Assembly: GCA_013002105.1 (NCBI GenBank)
Contig: JABDKS010000456.1
Location: 1 to 5,666, forward strand
Reading direction: 5' to 3'
From: Pirellulaceae bacterium
GTDB lineage: Bacteria > Planctomycetota > Planctomycetia > Pirellulales > Pirellulaceae
Length of the DNA: 5,666 bases
Both the position numbers and the translations under genes were made by a program. Below are positions 1-5,665 of this stretch, one piece after another. The notes under the pieces are model-generated. The model was not told the DNA's origin and did no database searches. It worked only from the letters and a program-made list of their open reading frames with translations. Position 1 is the stretch's first letter. Every line of letters begins with the position of its first letter.

Positions 1-693
1 GTCGACAAGATCTTTGCGCCCCTGAATCGGATCGTGTACCGCAAAGTGCGACAGGTAAAGGAAGAATGGTTTGTCGCTCGTATCGTCCAGCCAACTGACC
101 GCTTCGTCAGTCAGTCGGTCGGTCAAATAGTCGCCTTCTTTGCTGCTGAGTTTCTTGAGGCCGAATGGACCGTGGAACGTACGCCAGTTTGCGACCGCAT
201 CGGGGATATGAAGATCAAAGCCGTGGTCGGTTGGCATGGATCCTTCCCCGCCCAGATGCCACTTTCCAAAAATGCCTGTTGCGTATCCTTGCTTCTTAAA
301 TGCCTCGGCGAGAGTGACTTCCTCGTGCGGTAGATTCTGATGGATGACCGCATTGAGAAGTCTCTGAAACGGAAAGTTGCGACGTCCCTTTAACCAGTCA
401 GTCAGATTCAGTGTCGCCGGATACTTACCGGTCAGAATGCTAGCTCTTGTCGGTGAACAGACATGGCAAGCGGCATAGGCATCGGTAAACCGGACTCCTT
501 CGACTGCGAGAGCATCGATGTTGGGCGTCTCGTAAAAGCGACTCCCATAGCAGCCAACGTCTGACCATCCGAGATCGTCGACGAGAAAAAAGACGACGTT
601 CGGCTGGCGCGCTTCGGCGGCAGGGAGGCTATGGGTGATGATGCCAGAGAGACAAAGGATAGCGATGAGGCCGAATCGGGGCGGGCGGTTCAT
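1..693 (-). CDS. Exported type I (formylglycine) sulfatase, N-terminal part
   Basis: The gene starts at the ATG at 693 and runs off the left edge without a stop, so only 231 residues are visible; family members are commonly 450-550 residues. Residues about 7-25 form a hydrophobic signal peptide (LIAILCLSGII core, likely cleavage near LPAAEA). The mature protein opens with PNVVFFLVDDLGWSDVGCYG, where D39-D40 are the usual metal ligands. The sulfatase signature CSPTRASILTG follows at 79-89; C79 of the CxPxR motif is the residue converted to formylglycine. The second signature GYATGIFGKWHLG lies at 136-148, and the SHFAVHDP segment near 215-222 carries a conserved active-site histidine. The family hydrolyses sulfate esters, in planctomycetes often on algal or animal polysaccharides; the substrate cannot be told from this part. 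An in-frame stop at 727-729 leaves the ATG at 693 as the sensible start, although no good Shine-Dalgarno sequence precedes it. Confidence 0.95.
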   Translation of the reverse strand, partial: MNRPPRFGLIAILCLSGIITHSLPAAEARQPNVVFFLVDDLGWSDVGCYGSRFYETPNIDALAVEGVRFTDAYAACHVCSPTRASILTGKYPATLNLTDWLKGRRNFPFQRLLNAVIHQNLPHEEVTLAEAFKKQGYATGIFGKWHLGGEGSMPTDHGFDLHIPDAVANWRTFHGPFGLKKLSSKEGDYLTDRLTDEAVSWLDDTSDKPFFLYLSHFAVHDPIQGRKDLVD

Positions 694-752
694 GTGCGTG
701 TCGTCGCTAAAAGAAATAAGTGGGGATCATACAGTGTGTGAGCCGCGGCTTT

Positions 753-814
753 TGAGCGGTGGGAAACAAGTGATGCCAGAGGCGTTCACGCCTGCGGCCC
801 ACTCACGCCGCTCA
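753..814. repeat. Nested inverted repeat (folded element) upstream of the sulfatase gene
   Basis: TGAGCGG (753-759) is complementary to CCGCTCA (808-814), and TGGG (760-763) to CCCA (798-801). Inside lies a hairpin with a five-pair stem, AGGCG TTCA CGCCT (780-793). A perfect 10-bp palindrome AGCCGCGGCT sits just outside, at 741-750. There is no T-tract on either strand, so a standard intrinsic terminator is not supported. It could be an RNA structure in the sulfatase leader or a dispersed repeat. The remainder of the 694-1061 gap shows no other recognisable signal apart from a doubtful small ORF. Confidence 0.4.
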
Positions 815-891
815 CATTCAGTGGCGACGTCAGGCTAACGAGGTTTCGCATCGACGCTCCAGCCTTTCATGCTGATCTTTCTGTCGTACCC

Positions 892-1059
892 TCAGTGACC
901 CCAATCTACAGCACTACAGATCTCGCTGAATGGAATTGACCGTGCACACACCGCTGGATCCGGTGAACCAGACGGGCAGCGTGTCGGATCGAGATCATCA
1001 ATGTAGAAATCGCCTTCCGTCCGGATCGCACGACAAGGGCAGCCTATCCCTGGCGCCAT
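892..1059 (-). CDS. Doubtful 55-codon ORF directly after lepB
   Basis: An ATG at 1059-1057 begins two bases after the lepB stop codon and opens a 55-codon frame ending in TGA at 892-894. The product would have five cysteines (7, 9, 28, 38, 48) and an acidic patch EGDFYIDDLDP near 15-25, with no signal peptide or membrane segment. No Shine-Dalgarno sequence precedes the ATG and I recognise no family. An open frame of this length is expected by chance. It is listed only because of its tight position behind lepB. Confidence 0.15.
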   Translation of the reverse strand: MAPGIGCPCRAIRTEGDFYIDDLDPTRCPSGSPDPAVCARSIPFSEICSAVDWGH

Positions 1060-1061
1060 TT

Positions 1062-1997
1062 CTAAGGAAATTCGGCGTCGACGACACCAAACCGCGACCA
1101 GGTTTCGGACGGCCAGAAAACGTAATCAACATAGCCAATTACATCTCCGATATGAATGGATCCAAAGTTTCGGCTATCGTTCGAGCGATCACGGTTGTCG
1201 CCGAGCACAAAAACCTGGCGCTGCGGCACGGTCGTTTCGAAGTATGTCTGTCCCTGTGCACCACCTGCTGTGTCACCATAAGCCACCAAATAACGATGGC
1301 CGGAGTTTTCTTCATAAGCGACGCGCCCGCTAACTTGTTTGCCGAGTAGCTTCAGGCTCCCTTGGGTGACACGATCACGTTCCAATTCTTTGCCATTGAT
1401 GGACAAACGTTCGCCACCGATCTCAACCTTGTCACCGGCAACCGCCACAACCCGCCCCAAGAACCGAGAGCCCCCTGTCGGCATGGGATTGCGATACACG
1501 ATTAAGTCGCCTCGCTGGGGAAAATGATGAATCGGTAGCAATTTCCGAGCGAGGATGCGGTCCCCTGCAAGAATGGTTGGGCTCATGCTCTTGGTCGGAA
1601 TAACAAATGCCTCATAGACGAAATTGCGCACACCAAAGATAAGGCCGATCGAAAAAACCAGCTGACCCACTATCAGCAGCCAGTAAACTCCCGCCCGATT
1701 GTAATCTCGGAGAACATAGTCCGAACCAGCTTGACGAGCCAATCGCCAGGCATCCATTGCTGCGTACAGGTACACGACGAGAACGAGGACCGCAGGCAGC
1801 AGCAGTAATCCAAGCGACAGTGCCGAAGGCCGCCCCATTGCTGCGACAATGCCACCCAGCGGTACGAGCAGCCAAGCAAAGTAAAGCGGGAGCCCCTTGA
1901 CGATTTTTCCGCAATACACATGGCCCACTCCGGCTGCCAGGAAGGACAGCGCCAATGCAATCCAAGGAACACGTCGCAATGTAACCTCACTCGCCAT
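1062..1997 (-). CDS. lepB: Signal peptidase I (S26 family), multi-spanning, catalytic lysine replaced by glycine
   Basis: This is a membrane protease of the family that removes signal peptides from exported proteins. The start is placed at the ATG at 1997 (311 residues) because AGGAAG lies six bases before it; an in-frame ATG at 2033 would add 12 residues but has no purine-rich site and would overlap the preceding gene. Membrane segments lie at about 12-27, 35-54, 61-79 and 104-122. The catalytic domain follows: FVIPTKSMSPT with nucleophile S137, AGDRILARK (144-152), RGDLIVYRNP (162-171), GRVVAVAGDKV (181-191) and GDNRDRSNDSRNFG (266-279). The canonical box D has Lys-Arg (as in E. coli YIKRAVGLPGD); here it is FLGRVVAVAGD, so G181 occupies the lysine position. 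The N-terminal part (LSFLAAGVGHVYCGKIVKG) resembles small TM2-like membrane modules. It is the last gene of the sigma-factor operon. The family call is secure; the mechanism is uncertain. Confidence 0.93.
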   Translation of the reverse strand: MASEVTLRRVPWIALALSFLAAGVGHVYCGKIVKGLPLYFAWLLVPLGGIVAAMGRPSALSLGLLLLPAVLVLVVYLYAAMDAWRLARQAGSDYVLRDYNRAGVYWLLIVGQLVFSIGLIFGVRNFVYEAFVIPTKSMSPTILAGDRILARKLLPIHHFPQRGDLIVYRNPMPTGGSRFLGRVVAVAGDKVEIGGERLSINGKELERDRVTQGSLKLLGKQVSGRVAYEENSGHRYLVAYGDTAGGAQGQTYFETTVPQRQVFVLGDNRDRSNDSRNFGSIHIGDVIGYVDYVFWPSETWSRFGVVDAEFP

Positions 1998-2003
1998 ATT
2001 GAT

Positions 2004-2009
2004 CTTCCT
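2004..2009 (-). promoter_or_regulatory. Ribosome binding site deciding the lepB start
   Basis: On the minus strand AGGAAG lies six bases upstream of the ATG at 1997-1995. The alternative in-frame ATG at 2033 is preceded by TTTCTCGTCTTTTCGT, which has no such site. This favours the shorter LepB. Confidence 0.6.
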
Positions 2010-2016
2010 ACAATTA

Positions 2017-2274
2017 TTAGAAGCTTGGGACATACGAAAAGACGAGAAACGGTAAGACGCCTACGGCTAACGCCCCGCCACACACGGACCAACGAGCAGC
2101 CCGTGAATCTTCGATCCGCTCCACCAAACAGAGCCACCAAGTGTTTGGACGTTGGCAATCCAATTCCGCGACCTGGCTCATAATCCGGTCAGCCAAATTC
2201 TCCGGGGCGCGAACTTCGCGACGTTCGGCCAGCCACTGTTCGTAGCGTTTTTGCGCATACAGTTTGTCAGTCAT
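2017..2274 (-). CDS. Small single-pass membrane protein, candidate regulator of the adjacent ECF sigma factor
   Basis: An 85-residue protein of no named family that I recognise. Residues 1-38 are charged and probably helical (YEQWLAERREVRAPENLADRIMSQV), residues 39-62 form a linker, and about 63-80 (WSVCGGALAVGVLPFLVF) form one membrane segment with a five-residue tail. The predicted topology, a short cytoplasmic head plus one membrane helix, fits a small anti-sigma factor. However, the HxxxCxxC zinc motif of the common anti-sigma class is absent; the only cysteines are 40, 49 and 65. The start codon overlaps the sigma stop codon as ATGA, and GAGGGAG stands five bases upstream, so translational coupling is likely. 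The lepB start follows 19 nt after its stop. The anti-sigma role is inferred from position and topology only. Confidence 0.75.
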   Translation of the reverse strand: MTDKLYAQKRYEQWLAERREVRAPENLADRIMSQVAELDCQRPNTWWLCLVERIEDSRAARWSVCGGALAVGVLPFLVFSYVPSF

Positions 2275-2813
2275 TTCGACTCCCTCAACACAGGCTCAAG
2301 TAGGGATTGAAGTCGTTGTTTTGCGCGATGGATGCGCGACTTCACAGTTCCTAACGATGTTTGTTCTATCCGAGCGATCTCGGCATAAGGCAACTCTTCG
2401 ATTTCGGCCAAGACGAATGCCGTGCGTTGTTCGACCGACAGGGCTGCCAACGCTCGATCAAGTTGTTCCGATAACTCTTGCCTAACAACCTGATCAGACG
2501 ACACGTCGCCTCGTACCATTTCCGGTTCGTCAAGTTCAATCGGACGAGACTTCTTGAGCAAATTGATGCAGCGGTTTCTCGTGATGGTAAACAACCAAGT
2601 CGAAAAGGCGGCACGCGACGAATCATAGCCATGTAAATTGGCGAACGCGGCGAGAAAAACCTCCTGGGTAACGTCTTGAGCCTCCTCTCGATTGCCGAGT
2701 ATCCCCACCGCGAATCGGAAGATTGCCTGCTGGTGACGGTCTACAAGCAGACGAAAATAGTCTGTCTGCCCAGCGAGCACCCAACTCACCAATTCTCGGT
2801 CTTCAATTTCCAC
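2271..2813 (-). CDS. RNA polymerase ECF (sigma-70 family) sigma factor
   Basis: A 180-residue protein, normal for extracytoplasmic-function sigma factors, which replace the housekeeping sigma on RNA polymerase for a specific regulon. Region 2 spans about 22-90 and includes the DVTQEVFLAAF segment (47-57) and the FSTWLFTITRNRCINLLKK segment (70-88) that binds the -10 element. A linker of about 30 residues follows. Region 4 spans about 120-170: LSVEQRTAFVLAEIEELPYAEIA, then the helix-turn-helix TSLGTVKSRIHRAKQRL, which reads the -35 element. The start is GTG at 2813-2811; the codon directly before it is TAG, so the frame cannot extend, and the next ATG is at residue 99, inside the protein. GGAG lies ten bases upstream. 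There is no extra C-terminal domain. It heads an operon with a small membrane protein and lepB. The ECF subgroup and target genes cannot be assigned by eye. Confidence 0.95.
   Translation of the reverse strand: MEIEDRELVSWVLAGQTDYFRLLVDRHQQAIFRFAVGILGNREEAQDVTQEVFLAAFANLHGYDSSRAAFSTWLFTITRNRCINLLKKSRPIELDEPEMVRGDVSSDQVVRQELSEQLDRALAALSVEQRTAFVLAEIEELPYAEIARIEQTSLGTVKSRIHRAKQRLQSLLEPVLRESK
2280..2286 (-). promoter_or_regulatory. Ribosome binding site of the small membrane protein, inside the sigma gene
   Basis: GAGGGAG on the minus strand lies five bases before the ATG at 2274 and within the last codons of the sigma factor. This supports the ATGA overlap as a real, coupled start. Confidence 0.6.
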
Positions 2814-2855
2814 CTATTTCGATCTCCGGACCTGGGCCGTTTTTCGCGTCCGTCC

Positions 2856-3395
2856 CTATATACAGATCAAGTTCCGGAAAGTTCCATGTTTCCCGAGTTT
2901 CGATCGTGAATGATTCCATTTGTGGTTATAAGTATCACCCATATCTATTGTCGCAGTGTTCGTTCCGGCCGTTTCCTCTCGTCTGGCCGTTTCGGGCGAG
3001 GATTGACTCAGCACGATATTCCAGCAGCGGTTGCGGAATGTACCGTCGACAGACCGGTCGTCGCAGGGGAGTTTCAGAACAGCAATCGATTGCAAATGTG
3101 AGATCGCAATTGGTCCAGGTATACCGCAAGGAATCGACCGTGCGATGCAAGAATGCACGCTAACATGCGTTCCATCGGGTTTTTCGATCGGCCCTGCGTA
3201 TACGGTCCGCGATCCATCTTGCCGCGTCTTCTTTACCACTATTTTGCCGAGGCGTGCTGCCCTGATGATGCGCTGCTTGTGCGTGCCGTGCGCGATGTTC
3301 TCGTGATCGCCCCGTTCTTCAGAAACCAGAGCGGTCAGGGCGTAGATAGCATCCGGGGCATCCCCGAATAGACGCAGTCGATCAAGTGCTGCTCG
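2856..3395 (-). pseudogene. Possible decayed gene: 179-codon open frame without a normal start
   Basis: This frame is open for 179 codons from just after a TAG at 3398-3396 to the TAG at 2858-2856. It contains no ATG until near its end; the first GTG is codon 53, at 3239. The first 90 or so codons look protein-like, with segments such as LRLFGDAPDAIYALTALVSE and HKQRIIRAARLGKIVVKKTR, and third positions rich in G and C. The later part is less convincing and runs into the sigma promoter region. A 26-codon ORF (3480-3400, minus, ATG at 3480) ends just upstream in another frame, so an ancient frameshift between the two is conceivable. I do not recognise the family. It may be a pseudogene, a dispersed repeat, or chance. 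Confidence 0.3.
2857..2885 (-). promoter_or_regulatory. Candidate ECF-type promoter of the sigma-lepB operon
   Basis: Reading the minus strand, GGAACT (2885-2880) is separated by 17 bases from TATATA (2862-2857), about 44 bases before the GTG start. GGAACT is the commonest -35 core for ECF sigma factors. A second GGAACT occurs ten bases downstream (2875-2870), giving a direct repeat with an internal TTCCGGAA palindrome. Autoregulation by the encoded sigma factor is an inference; the -10 element would also suit a housekeeping promoter. Confidence 0.35.
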
Positions 3396-3642
3396 CTAAC
3401 TACTCACCGACCTTCGTCATCGGTGCGAGTTCACGGTAGCCGTTCATGCCAAACGCTCGCGGTGGCTTTAAAACGGTCATACTTGTCATTTGCCGACGCT
3501 TCACTTCTGTTCACTCGCTCGTAGCGCGACGACCATATCGATTATTCTACAACGACTTGTCTCTGGCGATCAGACGACTCGTATCGATACGCCACTGGCA
3601 CAAAAGTTCAAAAAAACTTCTCGCGACACCACGGAACTACAG

Positions 3643-4965
3643 ATGATGATCAACCTTGCCGAGCTGACTGTGTTGTGTTTGGTGCTTCTGTTTTTCGTCA
3701 TGGAGGTTGCCGCAACCGAACCGTCGCGAGCCTCCAACGGTGATGCTTCGGTTGCCTTGTCGGCGGAGTTTGGGCTACCAAGCCGGTCACCTGTTCCGCT
3801 GATGAACCTGGCGATGAATTTAGATGGGACAACCGATTTGAATTTGTCCGACACATCCAGTTCATGCAACGTTCGATGGTTCAATTCGCATCGCGGCGGT
3901 GCACTCGCAGGAGATCTCGCTAAAGGTTGTGTGCAATCGGTCAGCGGTGGCGGGAACCTCGACTTGGGCACCGCTCCCTTCGATACTGGCGAAGTCTGGT
4001 TGGTCGATGTCAAAGCCGAACAGGATGACGACGTCGACGCTTGGCTACGGTGGCAACCTCTAGTCACCACGGGGGATCCAAATGCTCGCCATGAAGCAGG
4101 TTTCATCGAGTGCGATGGTCGGATGTTTCTGCTGGGTGGTCGTCGCATCCAAAGCGTCGATATCTTCGACCCTCAGACCCAAATTTGGACTCACGGATCC
4201 AAGCCACCAATGGAAGTGCATCATTTCCAGCCGGTCGTATGGGACCATCGGATTTGGTTGGCCGGCGCGATGACGGGTCGCTACCCGCGAGAAACCGCAA
4301 TCGATCGTGTGTTGATCTACGATCCTCGAACCGACCAGTGGTCATGGGGACCAGAGATTCCGGTCGATCGCCGACGGGGCGGAGCCGGCGCGGTTGTACA
4401 CGGCAATTCGCTGTATCTGGTCTGCGGCATTCAGAACGGGCACTGGGATGGTTGGGTGCCGTGGCTGGATCGGCTCGATTTGAAAACGCAAACTTGGGAG
4501 CAACTGCCCGACGCACCCAGGGTCCGAGATCACTTTCAAGCGGCGATCATCGGCGGAAAACTATACGCGGCCGGCGGACGCAAAACATCCGCGGCTACCA
4601 AGCACGTGTTTGACTTGACGATTCCCCAAGTCGATGTGTTTGATTTGCAAAGCGGTGCTTGGTCAACGTTGCCCGACGCCTCCAACCTGCCGGTACCGCG
4701 TGCGGGATGTTTTACATTTTGTCTGGACGGAGAATTATTGATCGCCGGCGGCGAGTCCGACCAGAAAACCGCCCACGAACAAATTCATGCGTTCGACCCC
4801 CAATCGGGAACCTGGCGTACGATGTCGGTCTTCGACCAAGGTCGCCATGGAACAGGTATTGGACAGCACGGCAACACGCTATACACCGCAGCCGGAGCCG
4901 GCAGCCGCGGTGGTTCGATGGAACTCAATACGACCGAGATCTTGGTTTTGCCCTCGCGCGACTGA
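3643..4965 (+). CDS. Exported kelch-repeat beta-propeller protein with an N-terminal collagen-binding-like domain
   Basis: The frame is open from an ATG at 3490, but the start at 3643 (440 residues) is preferred because it puts a hydrophobic signal peptide (LTVLCLVLLFFVMEVAA, residues 8-24) at the N-terminus. The Shine-Dalgarno sequence is weak and the n-region lacks Lys or Arg, so the start is not certain. Residues about 53-125 read VRWFNSHRGGALAG...VQSVSGGGNLDLG...GEVWLVDV, resembling the beta-sandwich collagen-binding domain usually found at the C-terminus of planctomycete glycoside hydrolases. Residues about 137-430 hold six kelch repeats, marked by glycine-rich turns at about 165, 207, 261, 310, 368 and 417 and by tryptophans at 137, 182, 233, 285, 340 and 391. 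Kelch propellers bind proteins or glycans, and some carry oxidase activity; no catalytic residues are evident here. The protein probably acts in the periplasm or outside the cell. Confidence 0.88.
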   Translation: MMINLAELTVLCLVLLFFVMEVAATEPSRASNGDASVALSAEFGLPSRSPVPLMNLAMNLDGTTDLNLSDTSSSCNVRWFNSHRGGALAGDLAKGCVQSVSGGGNLDLGTAPFDTGEVWLVDVKAEQDDDVDAWLRWQPLVTTGDPNARHEAGFIECDGRMFLLGGRRIQSVDIFDPQTQIWTHGSKPPMEVHHFQPVVWDHRIWLAGAMTGRYPRETAIDRVLIYDPRTDQWSWGPEIPVDRRRGGAGAVVHGNSLYLVCGIQNGHWDGWVPWLDRLDLKTQTWEQLPDAPRVRDHFQAAIIGGKLYAAGGRKTSAATKHVFDLTIPQVDVFDLQSGAWSTLPDASNLPVPRAGCFTFCLDGELLIAGGESDQKTAHEQIHAFDPQSGTWRTMSVFDQGRHGTGIGQHGNTLYTAAGAGSRGGSMELNTTEILVLPSRD

Positions 4966-4971
4966 CATGCG

Positions 4972-4996
4972 TCCTTGTCGATTGATCGACAAAGGA
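4972..4996 (+). terminator. Hairpin just after the kelch gene, possible terminator
   Basis: TTGTCGA (4975-4981), loop TTGA, TCGACAA (4986-4992) forms a perfect seven-pair stem seven bases after the kelch stop. TCC/GGA (4972-4974 and 4994-4996) extends it across a one-base bulge. No T-run follows, so it is a non-canonical terminator at best, or an RNA-stabilising end structure. Confidence 0.4.
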
Positions 4997-5081
4997 TTCA
5001 CCAGACGTGCAACGTTTCTCGGCTCGGCAGCGAAGGCAAGCCGATGGTAGCCGCACAACGAATAAACCGTGGAGGTTGTAT

Positions 5082-5161
5082 AGCCCTGCTTCACAACGGG
5101 ATCGTCGGTTGTGGGGCTTATAAAGCTTTATCTATTTGAAACAGGATCTCCAACGAGATCC
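5082..5161. repeat. Cluster of three inverted repeats in the non-coding stretch after the kelch gene
   Basis: Three foldable elements stand in a row. The first has AGCCC plus CACAAC (5082-5086, 5092-5097) facing GTTGTG plus GGGCT (5108-5118). The second is the perfect 12-bp palindrome ATAAAGCTTTAT (5120-5131). The third is GGATCTC CAAC GAGATCC (5144-5161), a seven-pair stem. Frames crossing this stretch show no coding character. It could be a boundary structure or a dispersed repeat. Between 4997 and 5081 I see nothing specific. Confidence 0.4.
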
Positions 5162-5191
5162 ACTACGGCGTTGTGTGGGTTTGTCCATACG

Positions 5192-5389
5192 CTAATTTGA
5201 AAGCTGCCATGCTGGTTCGTCGATGAATGCGTGCTCGCGGTTCTGGGGGTGAATCTGCACGTAAGTCTCCCAAGTTTTGGGCTGAGTCGTCTTGACGTAC
5301 TTCCGGCAAGCTTCAGTGGAGAAGGCTTGATTGAGATCTTACTTGTCTGGTTCATTGAACTTCCAACCCTCCCGACCATTTGGTCGCCG
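5192..5389 (-). pseudogene. Remnant resembling the N-terminal region of type I restriction endonuclease subunit R
   Basis: On the minus strand the frame reads GWKFNEPDK, a TAA stop (5341-5339), then 48 residues beginning DLNQAFSTEACRKYV and continuing KTTQPKTWETYVQIHPQ and NREHAFIDE before a TAG at 5194-5192. The pattern of a glycine-tryptophan turn, an aspartate-rich start, a helix ending in TQPKxWE and then IHxxNxExxFID matches my memory of the segment ahead of the helicase core in HsdR proteins, where TQPKEWE and a following FxxRL are common. HsdR is normally about 1000 residues, so nearly all of it is missing, including nuclease and helicase motifs. The in-frame stop and short length indicate a dead fragment. 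No hsdM or hsdS is visible. The family assignment is from memory only. Confidence 0.4.
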
Positions 5390-5431
5390 CTCGTTTAATT
5401 CGAGGCGTAAGAGGTCACAGTCAGTGCCGAT

Positions 5432-5665
5432 GTCCCTCGCTGACGCGTCGGGTTGGGATTGTTGACGTTGATGGTGGGTATTGTTTGTGATCGACGCGGC
5501 GTTTTTCAACGTGACCGCCGCTTCGCGAGGGACGGGGCTTGGGTGGTGGTCCCTCGCTGACGTGTCGGGTTGGGATTGTTGACGTTGGTGGTGCGCAGTG
5601 TTTGTGATCGAGTCGGCGTTTTTATCTTAACCCGCCGCGTTAGCAAGGGACTGGTCTGCGTGGTG
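5432..5665. repeat. Two tandem copies of a 117-bp unit bounded by inverted repeats
   Basis: Copy 1 is 5432-5548 and copy 2 is 5549-5665; both begin GTCCCTCGCTGACG. The first 75 bases differ at about seven positions and the rest diverges more. Each copy ends an inverted repeat before a 14-15 base G/T-rich spacer ending GTGGTG. In copy 1, GTCCCTCGC (5432-5440) matches GCGAGGGAC (5525-5533). In copy 2 the arms 5549-5571 and 5629-5651 agree at 19 of 23 positions. Base 5666 could begin a third copy, so the array may continue beyond the window. No ORF or transposase is present. It resembles a short non-autonomous or REP-like intergenic repeat. Confidence 0.8.

Noticed and set aside
930..1349. A 139-codon plus-strand ORF
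   Set aside because: It lies mostly antisense to the C-terminal end of lepB, whose motifs are unmistakable, and its translation has no recognisable features.
1612..2158. Two long minus-strand ORFs overlapping the start of lepB in other frames
   Set aside because: They are shadows of lepB and the small membrane protein; their translations are rich in Arg, Cys and Trp and lack coherent domains.
2723..3163. A 146-codon plus-strand ORF
   Set aside because: It begins antisense inside the sigma gene, crosses its promoter region and has no family features or ribosome site.
3490..3642. The N-terminal 51-codon extension of the kelch gene
   Set aside because: It would bury the signal peptide inside the protein and shows no coding-like features; the ATG at 3643 is more sensible, though not proven.
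3570..4516. Long minus-strand ORFs under the kelch gene (192 and 137 codons)
   Set aside because: They are antisense to clear kelch repeats; the open frames follow from the codon pattern of the real gene.
5128..5379. An 83-codon minus-strand ORF with an ATG
   Set aside because: The neighbouring minus-strand frame gives the HsdR-like sequence and is the better reading of the same DNA; the ATG frame has low-complexity Ser/Thr/Arg composition.
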